Source: Amycolatopsis sp. GM8
GTDB lineage: Bacteria > Actinomycetota > Actinomycetes > Mycobacteriales > Pseudonocardiaceae
DNA length: 64,000 nt
NCBI RefSeq assembly: GCF_021653975.1
Contig: NZ_JAJKFK010000002.1
Coordinates: forward strand, 248,001-312,000
Direction of reading: 5' to 3'
The translations under genes and the position numbers were made by a program. This document shows positions 28,027-37,550 of the stretch, piece by piece. Each line of letters opens with the position of its first letter. Position 1 is the first letter of the stretch. Below the pieces are notes generated by a model. That model was not told the DNA's origin and searched no databases. It saw only the letters and a program-made list of their open reading frames with translations.

Positions 28027-29345
28027 CAGCGGTCCACTCCCCCCATCACGGGGTCGATCGAGGCGACGGCGGCGATGACGTCCGCCACCAGGCCGCCCTC
28101 GGACATCGCGGGCATCGACTGCAGGTTCACGAAGCTCGGTTCCCTTACGTGCACCCGCATCGGCCGGGTGCCGCCGTCGGACACGACGTGGAAGCCCAGC
28201 TCGCCGCGCGGCGACTCGACCGGCGAGTACACCTGGCCCGGCGGCACCTTGAAGCCCTCGGTGACCAGCTTGAAGTGGTGGATCAGCGATTCCATCGACT
28301 GGCCCATGATCTTCTTGACATGTTCGAGCGAGTTGCCCATGCCGTCGCTGGAGATCGACAGCTGCGCCGGCCACGCGATCTTCTTGTCCTCGACCATCAC
28401 CGGGCCCGGCTCCTCGAGCCGCTTGAGCACCTGCTTGATGATCCGCAGCGACTGGTGCATCTCCTCGACGCGGCACAGGTAGCGTGCCCAGCAGTCCGCC
28501 TCGTTCGAGGTGGGCACGTCGAACTCGAACTCCTCGTAGGACGAGTACGGCTCGACCTTGCGCAGGTCCCACGGCAGCCCGGCCGAGCGCAGTACCGGAC
28601 CGGTGACGCCGAGCGCGAGGCACGCGTCGACCGGCAGGTAGCCGACGCCCTTGAGCCGGTTGCGCCAGATCGGCTGACCGGTGAACAGCTTGTCGTACAA
28701 GGGAAGCCGCTTGTCCATCACCTTGACGAAGTCGGCGATCTTCTCGTGCGCGTCGGCCGGCAGGTCCTGCGCGACCCCGCCCGGCCGGATGAACGCGTGG
28801 TTCATCCGCAGCCCGGTCAGGAACTCCAGCAGATGCAGAACCTCTTCGCGCTCACGGAAACCGAGCGTCATCGCGGTGGTCGCGCCCAGCTCCATCCCGC
28901 CGGTCGCGATGTAGACCAGGTGTGAGCCGATGCGGTTGATCTCGCACAGCAGCACCCGGATCAGCTGCGCCCGCTTCGGCACCTCGACACCCAGCAGCTT
29001 CTCCACGGCCAGGCAGTAGCCCAGCTCGTTGAACAGCGGCGCGAGGTAGTCCATCCGGGTCACGAACGTGACGCCCTGGGTCCACGTGCGGTACTCGGTG
29101 TTCTTCTCGATACCGGTGTGCAGGTAGCCGATGACCGACCGCAGCTGCGTGACGGTCTCGCCTTCGAGCTCCAGCACGAGCCGGAGCACGCCGTGCGTCG
29201 ACGGGTGCTGCGGGCCCATGTTGATGACCATGCGCTCGTCGTGCTCGGCGTCGGACAGCACGTCGTCCCAGTCGCCGCCACTGACGTGGTACACGCGGCC
29301 TTCGGTGGTCTCGCGCGACTCCGCGTATTCCTCGGTGTTGGTCAT
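28026..29345 (-). CDS. nuoD: NADH-quinone oxidoreductase subunit D
   Basis: NuoD forms the quinone-binding pocket with NuoB and is related to the large subunit of NiFe hydrogenases without the metal Cys. The 439-residue protein starts at ATG 29345. [20 protein letters not shown] includes the quinone-site His-Gly loop; the conserved Tyr appears in the [16 protein letters not shown] region, and [19 protein letters not shown] is the C-terminal signature. Separate nuoC and nuoD genes are normal in actinobacteria. Overlaps nuoC by 4 nt. Confidence 0.95.
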   Translation of the reverse strand: MTNTEEYAESRETTEGRVYHVSGGDWDDVLSDAEHDERMVINMGPQHPSTHGVLRLVLELEGETVTQLRSVIGYLHTGIEKNTEYRTWTQGVTFVTRMDYLAPLFNELGYCLAVEKLLGVEVPKRAQLIRVLLCEINRIGSHLVYIATGGMELGATTAMTLGFREREEVLHLLEFLTGLRMNHAFIRPGGVAQDLPADAHEKIADFVKVMDKRLPLYDKLFTGQPIWRNRLKGVGYLPVDACLALGVTGPVLRSAGLPWDLRKVEPYSSYEEFEFDVPTSNEADCWARYLCRVEEMHQSLRIIKQVLKRLEEPGPVMVEDKKIAWPAQLSISSDGMGNSLEHVKKIMGQSMESLIHHFKLVTEGFKVPPGQVYSPVESPRGELGFHVVSDGGTRPMRVHVREPSFVNLQSMPAMSEGGLVADVIAAVASIDPVMGGVDR

Positions 29346-30094
29346 GAGTACGACCTCCGCTGATCCGGCGGCGGGATCTCCGCGCCCTTGTACTCCACCG
29401 GAATCCCGCCCAGCGGGTAGTCCTTGCGCTGCGGGAAACCGTCCCAGTCGTCGGGCATCAGGATGCGGGTGAGTGCCGGGTGCCCGTCGTAGACGATGCC
29501 GAACATGTCGTAGGTCTCCCGCTCCTGCCAGTCGGCGGTCGGGTACACCGCCACGACCGACGGCACGTGCGGGTCCTCGATGTCGAGCGTGACCTCGAGC
29601 CGGATCCGGCGCCGGTAGGTCATCGAGGTCAGGTGGTACACCGAGTGCAGCCGCTGCGGCACTTCCGGCCCGTAGTCCACTCCGGACACCGAGCTGCACA
29701 GCTCGAACCGCAGCCCGGCGTCGTCGCGCAGGATCTGGCAGGCCTGCACGAGATGCTGCTTGTCGACGTACAGCGTGATCTCGCCGCGGTCGACGGTGAT
29801 CTGCTGGACCGTCTCCGCCGGCAGGTTGTTTTCGCTCAGTGCGGCGAAGAACTGGTCGGCGAACTCGTCGAACCAGCCGCCGTACGGCCGTTCCGCCGGC
29901 GCCGGCGTGTAGGCCGGCAGCCGCAGCCCGCCGTAGCCGGAGGTGTCGCCGCTGTCGGACACGCCGAACATGCCCTTGCGCGCGCGGCCCGCCACCACGG
30001 GCTCGGCCGGGCGCACACCCTGTGGCTCGAGCCCGGTTTCCGCGCGCTCGGCGCTGGACTGTTCGCCGCCGGTCTCTGGTTTCTGTTCAGGCAC
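29342..30094 (-). CDS. nuoC: NADH-quinone oxidoreductase subunit C
   Basis: The 250-residue protein is a peripheral structural subunit of complex I. The first about 90 residues are a charged, Pro-rich N-terminal extension of low complexity typical of actinobacterial NuoC. The conserved 30-kDa domain follows, with [19 protein letters not shown] and the signature [31 protein letters not shown] region. The GTG start lies 6 nt after the nuoB stop. Confidence 0.94.
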   Translation of the reverse strand: MPEQKPETGGEQSSAERAETGLEPQGVRPAEPVVAGRARKGMFGVSDSGDTSGYGGLRLPAYTPAPAERPYGGWFDEFADQFFAALSENNLPAETVQQITVDRGEITLYVDKQHLVQACQILRDDAGLRFELCSSVSGVDYGPEVPQRLHSVYHLTSMTYRRRIRLEVTLDIEDPHVPSVVAVYPTADWQERETYDMFGIVYDGHPALTRILMPDDWDGFPQRKDYPLGGIPVEYKGAEIPPPDQRRSYS

Positions 30095-30100
30095 CCGGGA

Positions 30101-30643
<543 letters not shown>

Positions 30644-30645
30644 CT

Positions 30646-31047
30646 TCAGTTCCAATCCAGCCCGCCGCGCCGCCACACGTATGCGAAGGCGAAGCCGACC
30701 GTGGCGATGAACAACACGATCTCCACCAGCCCGAACAGGCCGAGCGAGTCCGCGGTGACCGCGAACGGGTAGAGGAAGACCATCTCGATGTCGAACAGGA
30801 TGAACAGCATCGCGGTGATGTAGTAGGCCACCGGCATCCGGCCGCCGCCGACCAGCGGCTGGGGCGACGGTTCGATCCCGCACTCGTAGGCCTGCAGCTT
30901 CGCCTTGTTGTAGCGGCTCGGGCCGACCAGCGGCCCGAGGAGCACCGACAGCACGGCGAACGCGGCGGCAAGCGCGAACAAGATCACCAGCGGCACGTAC
31001 ATCGCCGGGCTGGCGGACGCACCCTGTGCTAACCCCACGTGTGACAC
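30646..31047 (-). CDS. nuoA: NADH-quinone oxidoreductase subunit A
   Basis: First gene of the nuo operon. The 133-residue, three-helix protein contains [23 protein letters not shown], the conserved loop after helix 1 that faces the quinone site, and [13 protein letters not shown] with conserved acidic residues in helix 2. GTG 31047 is the chosen start and lies close behind GGAAGG; a start at the internal ATG 15 codons later (MYVPLVIL) is possible. Two Rex-type palindromes end 23 nt upstream. Confidence 0.93.
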   Translation of the reverse strand: MSHVGLAQGASASPAMYVPLVILFALAAAFAVLSVLLGPLVGPSRYNKAKLQAYECGIEPSPQPLVGGGRMPVAYYITAMLFILFDIEMVFLYPFAVTADSLGLFGLVEIVLFIATVGFAFAYVWRRGGLDWN

Positions 31048-31069
31048 CCCTTCCGCAGCGTCGCGGCGA

Positions 31070-31087
31070 TTGTGAATTTGTTCACAA
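31070..31087. promoter_or_regulatory. Rex-type operator 1 upstream of nuoA
   Basis: TTGTGAATTTGTTCACAA is an 18-bp inverted repeat (7-bp arms, 4-bp centre) matching the Rex operator pattern TTGTGAA-N4-TTCACAA. It lies 23 nt upstream of the nuoA start. Rex is the NADH/NAD+-sensing repressor of respiratory genes in actinobacteria. The inner TGTGA-N6-TCACA would also suit a CRP-type regulator. Confidence 0.75.
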
Positions 31088-31101
31088 GCCTTCCGTCGAA
31101 G

Positions 31102-31119
31102 TTGTGAACGGGTTCACAA
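31102..31119. promoter_or_regulatory. Rex-type operator 2 upstream of nuoA
   Basis: TTGTGAACGGGTTCACAA is a second 18-bp operator with 8-bp arms. Its centre is 32 bp from that of operator 1, about three helical turns, so both would face the same side of the DNA and could bind repressor cooperatively. TACACT at 31132-31137 on the minus strand is a possible -10 element just upstream, which would put both operators in the transcribed leader. Confidence 0.75.
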
Positions 31120-31303
31120 AGCATGGGGGCAGTGTAGGACGTGCCTCACAGCGTTGTCGCGGGGTCCTTGGTTTAAGGCAGACCTAACTCGTGACAGGCC
31201 CGAAAAAGGACCTCAGGCCCTAGACCTGGGACAAGCGGACCAAGATCGTCTTGGACGCCGGTTTTCACACAGCGTCAATGTGACAGAACCCACGCGACCC
31301 GGC

Positions 31304-32575
31304 TCACACGCTCGGCGTAAGCCGGGCCGCCAGAGAGATCATCCGGTCCACCGCGTCGCCCCCGCGCGCGTCGTAGCACCCCGAAAGTCCCTTGTAGATC
31401 AGCGGGATCAGCGGGTTGACACGGAGGCCGTACTTGGTCGCGACGCGCATGATCTTCGGCCGCCCGATGGCCTTCGCGAACAGGTTGCCGAGCCGGTAGT
31501 ACCCGCCCATGAGTTCCTTCAGCGCCAATGAGTAACCGTGCAGCGCGCGCTCGCGCGAGGGTCCCTCGGGGCGCGCGAGCGCCTGCACGACGAACTCGGC
31601 GGCGAGCTGCGCCGACTCCATCGCCGACGAGATGCCCTCGCCGTTGAACGGGCTGACCATGCCGCCCGCGTCGCCGAGCAGCAGCAGCCCGTCTCGGTAG
31701 TGCGGGGTGCGGTTGAAGCCCATCGGCAGCCCGGCGCCACCGATCCGGCCGACCGCGTTTTCCTCGCGGTAGCCCCATTCCTCCGGCGTCGAGTCGAGCC
31801 AGGAGCGCAGCAGCGCGCGATAGTCGGTGTTGCGGAAGGCCTTCGTGGTCGACAACATGCCGAGCCCGACGTTGACCGTGCCGTCGCCGAGCGGGAAGGC
31901 CCAGCCGTAGCCGGGCAGCAGCTTCGGGTTCCGCGGGTCACTGCGGTCCCACAGTTCCAGGTGGCCCTCGATGAACGGGTCGTCGTGGCGCGGGCTCTTG
32001 TAGTACCGGCGCACCGCGACGCCCATCGGCCGCCGGTCATCGGTCTCGATGCCGACCGACCGGGCGAGCCGCGCGGACACCCCGTCGCACGCGAGGACGA
32101 GCGGGGCGTGGTAGCTGACCGGGGTCTTGTCCGGGCCGGTCCTGGCCTCGACGCCGATGACGCGGCCGGTGCGCTCGTCGGTGATCGCGCTGGTCACCGT
32201 CGTCCGCTCGTGCAACCGCGCGCCGGCCTTGACCGCGACCTTCGCCAGGATGTCGTCGAAATCGTGGCGGGTGCGGGAAATCCCGTACGGCGGGTAGCTC
32301 GTCAGGTCCGGCCAGTCCATCTCCAGCGTCAGGTCGCCGGTCAGGATGCGCAGGCCGCGGCTGTGCACCCAGCCCGCCTCCTGGCTCGTGTCGATGCCCA
32401 GGTCGATGAGTTGCTTGACGCCGCGCGGGGTCAGGCCGTCGCCGCACACCTTCTCGCGCGGGAACGTCGTCTTCTCCAGCAGCAGGACGTCGACCCCGGC
32501 ACGCGCCAGGTAAGTGGCGGCGGTGGCTCCGGCCGGACCGGCGCCGACAACGATCACCTGGGCGTCTTGAGTCAT
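31304..32575 (-). CDS. menJ: geranylgeranyl reductase family flavoprotein (menaquinone reductase MenJ-like)
   Basis: The 423-residue FAD protein starts at ATG 32575 (MTQDAQVIVVGAGPAGATAA), with the GxGxxG dinucleotide site at once. PREKVCGDGLTPRGV is the family motif, and LLLGDAGGMVSPFNGEGI the second FAD-binding motif. Its start overlaps the menG stop by 4 nt. In M. tuberculosis the corresponding gene beside menG saturates one isoprene unit of the menaquinone side chain, and position here supports the same role. Reduction of other prenyl chains is an alternative for the family. Confidence 0.85.
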   Translation of the reverse strand: MTQDAQVIVVGAGPAGATAATYLARAGVDVLLLEKTTFPREKVCGDGLTPRGVKQLIDLGIDTSQEAGWVHSRGLRILTGDLTLEMDWPDLTSYPPYGISRTRHDFDDILAKVAVKAGARLHERTTVTSAITDERTGRVIGVEARTGPDKTPVSYHAPLVLACDGVSARLARSVGIETDDRRPMGVAVRRYYKSPRHDDPFIEGHLELWDRSDPRNPKLLPGYGWAFPLGDGTVNVGLGMLSTTKAFRNTDYRALLRSWLDSTPEEWGYREENAVGRIGGAGLPMGFNRTPHYRDGLLLLGDAGGMVSPFNGEGISSAMESAQLAAEFVVQALARPEGPSRERALHGYSLALKELMGGYYRLGNLFAKAIGRPKIMRVATKYGLRVNPLIPLIYKGLSGCYDARGGDAVDRMISLAARLTPSV

Positions 32576-33276
32576 GCGACCGAGTTTACGGAGGGCTTTC
32601 GGGCGCGATGGATGGCGACGGCGCCGAAGGTGAGGTTGAGCCATTCCACCTTCTCCCAGCCCGCGGCGGCCATCGTCTCGGCGAGGGCGCGCTGGTCGAG
32701 CCAGGTCACCATCGACTCGGCGAGATACGAGTAGGCCTCGGGGTTGCTGGAGGTGAACCGGCCGAGCAGGGTCATCGCCCGGACCAGGAACTTGCGGTAG
32801 ACGAAGCGAATCGGCGCGAACGTGGGGGTCGACGCCTCGAGGATCACCAGCCGCCCGCCGGGCTTCACCACCCGTGCGATCTCGACCAGCGCCGCCTTGG
32901 TGTCGACGAAGTTGCGGATGCCGAAGCTGATCGTCGCGGCGTCGAAGCGCTCGTCGGCGAACGGCAGCTGCAGCGCGTCCGCCGCGACCATCGGCACCCC
33001 GCGGTGCCGGCCGCGGCGAAGCATGCCGAGCGAGAAGTCGGCGGCAAGGCACCACGCGCCGCCGCGGGCATACTCCGCTGTGGACACCCCTGTGCCGGCG
33101 GCCAGGTCGAGCACCTTCTCCCCGCGCTTCGCGTCGAGCACGCGGGAAGTGGTGGTCCGCCAGCGCCGGTCGAAGCCGAAGGTCATGAACGAGTTCGCGC
33201 GGTCGTATCCGCCGGCGACATCGTCGAACATGGCTGCGACCTCGTGCGGGTCCTTGTCGAGGTTCGCTCGGGACAT
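32572..33276 (-). CDS. menG: demethylmenaquinone methyltransferase
   Basis: The 234-residue class I methyltransferase of the UbiE/MenG family performs the last menaquinone step, methylating demethylmenaquinone with SAM. FDDVAGGYDRANSFMTFG is the N-terminal signature, KVLDLAAGTGVSTAEYA the SAM-binding motif, and ISFGIRNFVDTKAALVEIARV the Coq5-family motif. It is coupled to menJ by a 4-nt overlap. The ATG at 33276 is divergent from a lipoprotein gene. Confidence 0.93.
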   Translation of the reverse strand: MSRANLDKDPHEVAAMFDDVAGGYDRANSFMTFGFDRRWRTTTSRVLDAKRGEKVLDLAAGTGVSTAEYARGGAWCLAADFSLGMLRRGRHRGVPMVAADALQLPFADERFDAATISFGIRNFVDTKAALVEIARVVKPGGRLVILEASTPTFAPIRFVYRKFLVRAMTLLGRFTSSNPEAYSYLAESMVTWLDQRALAETMAAAGWEKVEWLNLTFGAVAIHRARKPSVNSVA

Positions 33277-33406
33277 GCCTAGAAATTAGCCTGTAGCCGC
33301 GCCATGTCACAAATTCACGACAGGATGACACCCATCGGTTTGAAATTCTCGCCAGCGGGCTACTTCGAGTATCGGTCGGCAGACGGTGACGAAGGGGGCA
33401 CGATCC

Positions 33407-34321
33407 GTGGGTGCAGAGGAGACCGGTCGTCGGAGTTTCCTTCTCTTGTCACTGATGGGCCTTACCGCCGCGTGCGGCAGCGCGGCCGGACCGGCGGCTG
33501 CCCCACCGCCTCCGTCACCACCGCCCCCGTCCACCACATCGGTGACGCCGCGTATCGAGCCGCCGCCACCGCCGCCGTTGCGGATCGGCTTCTGCGGCGG
33601 GCCGAACGCGCCCGCGCTCGGGCGGATGACCGGCAACCTCGACGCGGCGGGCGACCAGCTGCGACACCAGGTCTCCGCCTACCCACCGGCCCAGCCGGTG
33701 GTCGAGCTGATCGCCACCCGGGTGCACGGGTCCCCCGGCCCCGACGGGCTCTACCGCACCCGCGAGTCCGACGCGACGATCCAGTCCTACTTGGACCAGG
33801 CGCGGCGGCTCGGCGGTCCGCTGCTGCTGAACATCCAGCCGGGGCGGGCCGAGTTCCCGACCGAAGTCCGTGCCTACGAACGCTGGCTGACCGAGCCGGA
33901 CGTCGGGCTCGCGCTCGACCCGGAGTGGGCCGTGGATCCCGGGGTGGTGCCGGGCCGGAAGTTCGGGCACGTCGAGGGCGCCGTGCTGGACCAGGTTTCG
34001 GCGTATGTCGCCACGATCGTCCAGCAGCACGCCCTGCCGCCGAAACTGCTGATATACCACCAGGTCGCGGCGTCGGTGGTGCGCGACGAGAACGCCCTGC
34101 TGCCGCACGACGGCGTCATCCCGGTCAAGGTCGTCGACGGGATCGGCTCACCCGCGCTGAAACTCGCGACGTGGAACGTGGTCATGAAGACCAAGCCCGC
34201 ACACGTCCAGGCCGGGTTCAAGCTGTTCTACGACGAGGACACCCGCCGGGGCGGCCGCCTGATGACACCGGGCGAAGTCATGGCGCTGCAACCGAAACCG
34301 GCGTATGTCGTGTACGAGTAA
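33407..34321 (+). CDS. conserved lipoprotein, unknown function, possible glycosidase-like barrel
   Basis: The 304-residue protein starts at GTG 33407, 8 nt after GAAGGGGG; a GTG 7 codons earlier lacks such a site. RRSFLLLSLMGLTAAC (lipobox Cys 23) makes it an exported lipoprotein, and the paired Arg could allow Tat export. A run of about 45 Pro/Ser/Thr residues links it to a globular domain with alternating strands: LRIGFCGGP, VVELIATRVH, PLLLNIQPG, GLALDPEWAV, KLLIYHQVA, VIPVKVVDG and KLFYDED. That rhythm is barrel-like, with LALDPEW offering acidic residues. I do not recognise a named family. It ends 6 bp from a convergent glycosyltransferase. Confidence 0.75.
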   Translation: MGAEETGRRSFLLLSLMGLTAACGSAAGPAAAPPPPSPPPPSTTSVTPRIEPPPPPPLRIGFCGGPNAPALGRMTGNLDAAGDQLRHQVSAYPPAQPVVELIATRVHGSPGPDGLYRTRESDATIQSYLDQARRLGGPLLLNIQPGRAEFPTEVRAYERWLTEPDVGLALDPEWAVDPGVVPGRKFGHVEGAVLDQVSAYVATIVQQHALPPKLLIYHQVAASVVRDENALLPHDGVIPVKVVDGIGSPALKLATWNVVMKTKPAHVQAGFKLFYDEDTRRGGRLMTPGEVMALQPKPAYVVYE

Positions 34322-34327
34322 GCGCTT

Positions 34328-35434
34328 TCAGTACGGCATGACCGAGAGCATGCCGCGCACCGACTCCGGCCACGCGAACTCCTCGGCGCGCGCCCGCGCG
34401 GCGGCCCGGCGCATCTCCTCCGGACTCTCCAGCAGGCCGGTCACCGCGCTCGCGAACGCGACCGGGAGATCCGGCACAGCCGCACCGCAGCCGGGATGCA
34501 CGATCTCGCGCAACGCCGAACGTTCGGACACCACCACCGGGGTGCCCGAGGCCAGCGCTTCGAGCGCGGCCAGCCCGAACGTCTCGTGCGGCCCGGGCGC
34601 GAGCGACACATCGGCGCTCGCGAGCAGCCTGGCCACGTCGGTCCGGTTGTCCACGAATCCCAGGAAGGTGATCGGCAGCCCGCGCGCCCGTTTCTCCAGC
34701 GCCTGCCGGCGGGGGCCGTCGCCCGCGATCACCAGCCGCACCCGGTCTCCCGACTCGGTCAGCTCGGCGATCGTGTCGACGCTCTGCTCGACATGCTTCT
34801 CCGACGAGAGCCGTCCACAGTGGACGATCAAGGCATCGGCGCCGCCGGCGAGTTCGGCGCGCCACGCGGTGTCCCGGTTGTTCGGCGCGAAGGCGGCCAG
34901 GTCGACCCCGAGCGGCACCTGCTGCACGTTCGGCGCGCCGATCCGGTCGAACTCCTCGCGGGCGAACAACGTGGTACAGACCACCTTGTCGTAGCTGTCG
35001 GCCATCCGGCGGTTCGCGAAGTCCGCGAGGCGCCGCGCCAGCGGTTTCGGCACCAGGATGTGCTCCAGCAGCCGGTCCAGCCGCTCGTGCGAGATCACCA
35101 CGCTCGGCACGCCGTGCCGCCGGGCCCAGGCCCCCATCCCGCGCAGGGTCAGCCGGTCGGACACCTCCAGCCGGTCGGGTCTCAGCTCGCGCAGCAGCGC
35201 CTGCACACGGAACGGGTCGACCGCGCGATAGCCGCTGGTGCCGGGAAACTTGAGCGCGGGCAGGCAGATCCGCCGCACGCCGGTGGGCAACCACTCGTCC
35301 GCGTAAGCGGCGCCCGGCACGACCAGCGTCACCTGATGCCCGCTCGCGACATAGCCCGCACCGAGATGGTGCAGCGCGGTGCGCAACCCACCCGATCTCG
35401 GCCCGTAGAAGTTCGCCAGCTGGACTATGTGCAT
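34328..35434 (-). CDS. GT4 family glycosyltransferase
   Basis: The 368-residue GT-B fold enzyme begins MHIVQLANFYGPRSGGLRTAL, the acceptor-binding glycine loop of GT4. In the C-terminal half, LIVHCGRLSSEKHVE, LVIAGDGPRRQAL and APGPHETFGLAALEALASGTPVV give the nucleotide-sugar site, with the E-x7-E element. It starts 2 nt after mgtA, so both GT4 enzymes are made from one mRNA and may act in sequence on the same lipid or glycan. A mannosyltransferase is likely by analogy; the acceptor is unknown. Confidence 0.86.
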   Translation of the reverse strand: MHIVQLANFYGPRSGGLRTALHHLGAGYVASGHQVTLVVPGAAYADEWLPTGVRRICLPALKFPGTSGYRAVDPFRVQALLRELRPDRLEVSDRLTLRGMGAWARRHGVPSVVISHERLDRLLEHILVPKPLARRLADFANRRMADSYDKVVCTTLFAREEFDRIGAPNVQQVPLGVDLAAFAPNNRDTAWRAELAGGADALIVHCGRLSSEKHVEQSVDTIAELTESGDRVRLVIAGDGPRRQALEKRARGLPITFLGFVDNRTDVARLLASADVSLAPGPHETFGLAALEALASGTPVVVSERSALREIVHPGCGAAVPDLPVAFASAVTGLLESPEEMRRAAARARAEEFAWPESVRGMLSVMPY

Positions 35435-35436
35435 GG

Positions 35437-36558
35437 TTACGCCGCGCGCGCGATGCGGCCGGTCACCGCCTCGTAGTGCCCGACCAGCTCCTCGCAGACC
35501 GCCGGCCAGGACCGGCCCAGCACGACCTTCCGCGCCTTCTGTCCCAGCCGCTCGCGCAGCGCCGGATCCCGCAGATCGTTCACCTTGGCCACCAGTTCAC
35601 GCTCGAACCCTAGCCGGTCCGCGGCCAGCAGGTAGCCGGTACGACCAGGTAGCACGAGATCCTTCGGTCCGCCGGCGTCGGGCGCGAGGACCGGCAACCC
35701 GGACGCCATCGCCTCCTGGACCGCCTGGCAGAACGTTTCATGAGGTCCGGTGTGGACGAAAACGTCGAGGCTCGCGTACGCCTGGGACAGGTCCTTTCCG
35801 TACTTCGCGCCGAGGAAAGCGGCGCCGGGGATGCGTTCGCGCAGCGGCTCCAGCTCGGGCCCGTCGCCGACCACGACGACCCGGATCCCGTCGATCCCGC
35901 CGAGCGCGACCAGCCGGTCGACCTCCTTTTCGGGCGCGAGCCTGCCGACGAACCCGACCAGCAGCTCACCGTTGGGGGCCAGCTCGGCGCGCAACGCCGG
36001 ATCGGCGTGCTCGGGCGCGAACCGCTCGATGTCGACGCCGCGGCCCCATTTGTAGACACGCGGGATGCCGTGCTCACGCAGGCTCTGCACCGAATCGCTC
36101 GAGGGCGCCAGCGTCCGGTCGGCCTTGCAGTGCAGCCGGCGCACCCAGCTCCACGCGGCGCGCGCGCCGAGGCGCAGGCCGTACGCGGTGGCGAAACCGG
36201 CGATGTCGGTCTGGTACACCGCGACCGAGGGCACCCGCAGTCGCCGGGCCGCGGCCAGGCCGCGGGCGCCGACCACGAACGGCGAGGCCAGGTGCACCAC
36301 GTCCGGCTGGAACGCGGCCAGCGCGGTCAGCACCGTTCTGGTCGGCAGGCCGATCGGCAGCGAGTTGACCACGGGCAGGTCCACCGCGGGGATCCGGACG
36401 ACCGGGGCACCGTGGTACTCCGCCGGGCCGGTCAGGCCAGGGGCGACCACAAGTACTTCATCTCCGCGATCGCGTAGGTGCTCGACCACGCGCAGTACGG
36501 AATTGGTCACGCCGTTCACCTGCGGGAGGAAACTTTCGGTGACGATGGCGACTCGCAC
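35437..36558 (-). CDS. mgtA: GDP-mannose-dependent alpha-mannosyltransferase (MgtA-like)
   Basis: The 373-residue GT4 enzyme opens VRVAIVTESFLPQVNGVTNSV, which I recognise from mycobacterial MgtA (Rv0557), encoded beside menG in M. tuberculosis. PDVVHLASPFVVGARGL, VGFVGRLAPEKEVDRL, VVVGDGPELEPL and HTGPHETFCQAVQEAMASGLPV follow in the usual order with the E-x7-E catalytic element. In mycobacteria the enzyme mannosylates a glucuronic-acid diacylglycerol (and was first assigned to phosphatidyl-myo-inositol). The GTG start at 36558 has only a weak ribosome-binding site. Confidence 0.86.
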   Translation of the reverse strand: MRVAIVTESFLPQVNGVTNSVLRVVEHLRDRGDEVLVVAPGLTGPAEYHGAPVVRIPAVDLPVVNSLPIGLPTRTVLTALAAFQPDVVHLASPFVVGARGLAAARRLRVPSVAVYQTDIAGFATAYGLRLGARAAWSWVRRLHCKADRTLAPSSDSVQSLREHGIPRVYKWGRGVDIERFAPEHADPALRAELAPNGELLVGFVGRLAPEKEVDRLVALGGIDGIRVVVVGDGPELEPLRERIPGAAFLGAKYGKDLSQAYASLDVFVHTGPHETFCQAVQEAMASGLPVLAPDAGGPKDLVLPGRTGYLLAADRLGFERELVAKVNDLRDPALRERLGQKARKVVLGRSWPAVCEELVGHYEAVTGRIARAA

Positions 36559-36713
36559 GATGTCAAACTCTCATGATGCCCGGTTCGTCCGGGGAAGCTC
36601 GTGTAACTGGCGAGGAAACGGTGCCGGAACTTCTCGAAGACTGCGCCCTCCGGAGTAGACACTTCATCTCTTCGTAGCGTCTTGGACACTCGGTGCGGCC
36701 ACACTAGACCGGC

Positions 36714-37550
36714 GTGACCCTCCTTTCCGCCCGCCCGTCCCAGCCGGTCGAACCGGGCCTGCTGTCACGAGCGCTCGAGGTCGCCGGACGGCTCGCCAAC
36801 GACGCCACCGACGTGATCACCGCGACCGCGGGCCGGGGCGCCCACCCCGACACCCGGGACTCGCCGTTCGACTGGGTCACCGACACCGACCGCATCCTGG
36901 AACGGCACACGCGCCGCGTGCTCACCGCCGAGTTCCCTGGAATCCCCGTCGTGGGCGAGGAATTCGGCGCGGACCACGGCGCCGAGGATGCCCCGTACCG
37001 CTGGGTGGTCGATCCGGTCGACGGGACCGCGAACTACGTCGCTGGAGTGCCATGGTGCGCTTACAGCCTCGCCTTGATCGACGCGTCCGGACCGGTCGTC
37101 GGCGTGGTCGCCGACCCTTACCGGGCCCAAATCTACGCCGCCGCGCGGGGTCGCGGTGCCCGCGCGAACGGCAAACCGGTACGGCTGATCGACCGGAAGA
37201 TCACCGAAGGCGCCATCGTGTGCACCGAACTTGCCCGGCGCGGCCCGTGGCCGGGCATGGGCGAGTTCATCGAACGCGCCGCCGCCGCGCACGCCGGGGT
37301 CCGGGTGCTCGGGTCGGCCGCGCTGTCGATCGCGCAGGTCGCGCTCGGCCACGCGTCGGCCGCGGTGCTGCACAGCTACCACGAATGGGATGTCGCGGGC
37401 TCGGTCGCACTGGCCATCGAAGCGGGCGCCGCCGTGCTCGACCGGCGGGGCGCGGGCACAGCGCTGCCAGCCGACGGGCTGCTGGTCGCGGCACCGAGCG
37501 CCGCGGAGGAAGTCCTCGCCTGGTGGCAGGAAACCGCCGCGGTCGGCTAA
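36714..37550 (+). CDS. inositol monophosphatase family protein
   Basis: This 278-residue Mg-dependent phosphatase has PVVGEEFG (metal-binding Glu), WVVDPVDGTANYVAGVPW (the DPxDGT metal site) and SYHEWDVAGSVALAIEAGA (the WDxAG C-terminal motif). It may produce myo-inositol for phosphatidylinositol and mycothiol, or act on histidinol- or another sugar-phosphate. It is divergent from mgtA, which hints at inositol-lipid metabolism. The GTG start at 36714 precedes TLLSARPS; its stop overlaps that of the convergent DUF3592 gene in the tetranucleotide CTAA. Confidence 0.85.
   Translation: MTLLSARPSQPVEPGLLSRALEVAGRLANDATDVITATAGRGAHPDTRDSPFDWVTDTDRILERHTRRVLTAEFPGIPVVGEEFGADHGAEDAPYRWVVDPVDGTANYVAGVPWCAYSLALIDASGPVVGVVADPYRAQIYAAARGRGARANGKPVRLIDRKITEGAIVCTELARRGPWPGMGEFIERAAAAHAGVRVLGSAALSIAQVALGHASAAVLHSYHEWDVAGSVALAIEAGAAVLDRRGAGTALPADGLLVAAPSAAEEVLAWWQETAAVG

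Noticed and set aside
33302..33320. Possible third Rex or CRP site near menG
   Set aside because: TCACAAATTCACG holds two half sites in the same orientation, not an inverted repeat.
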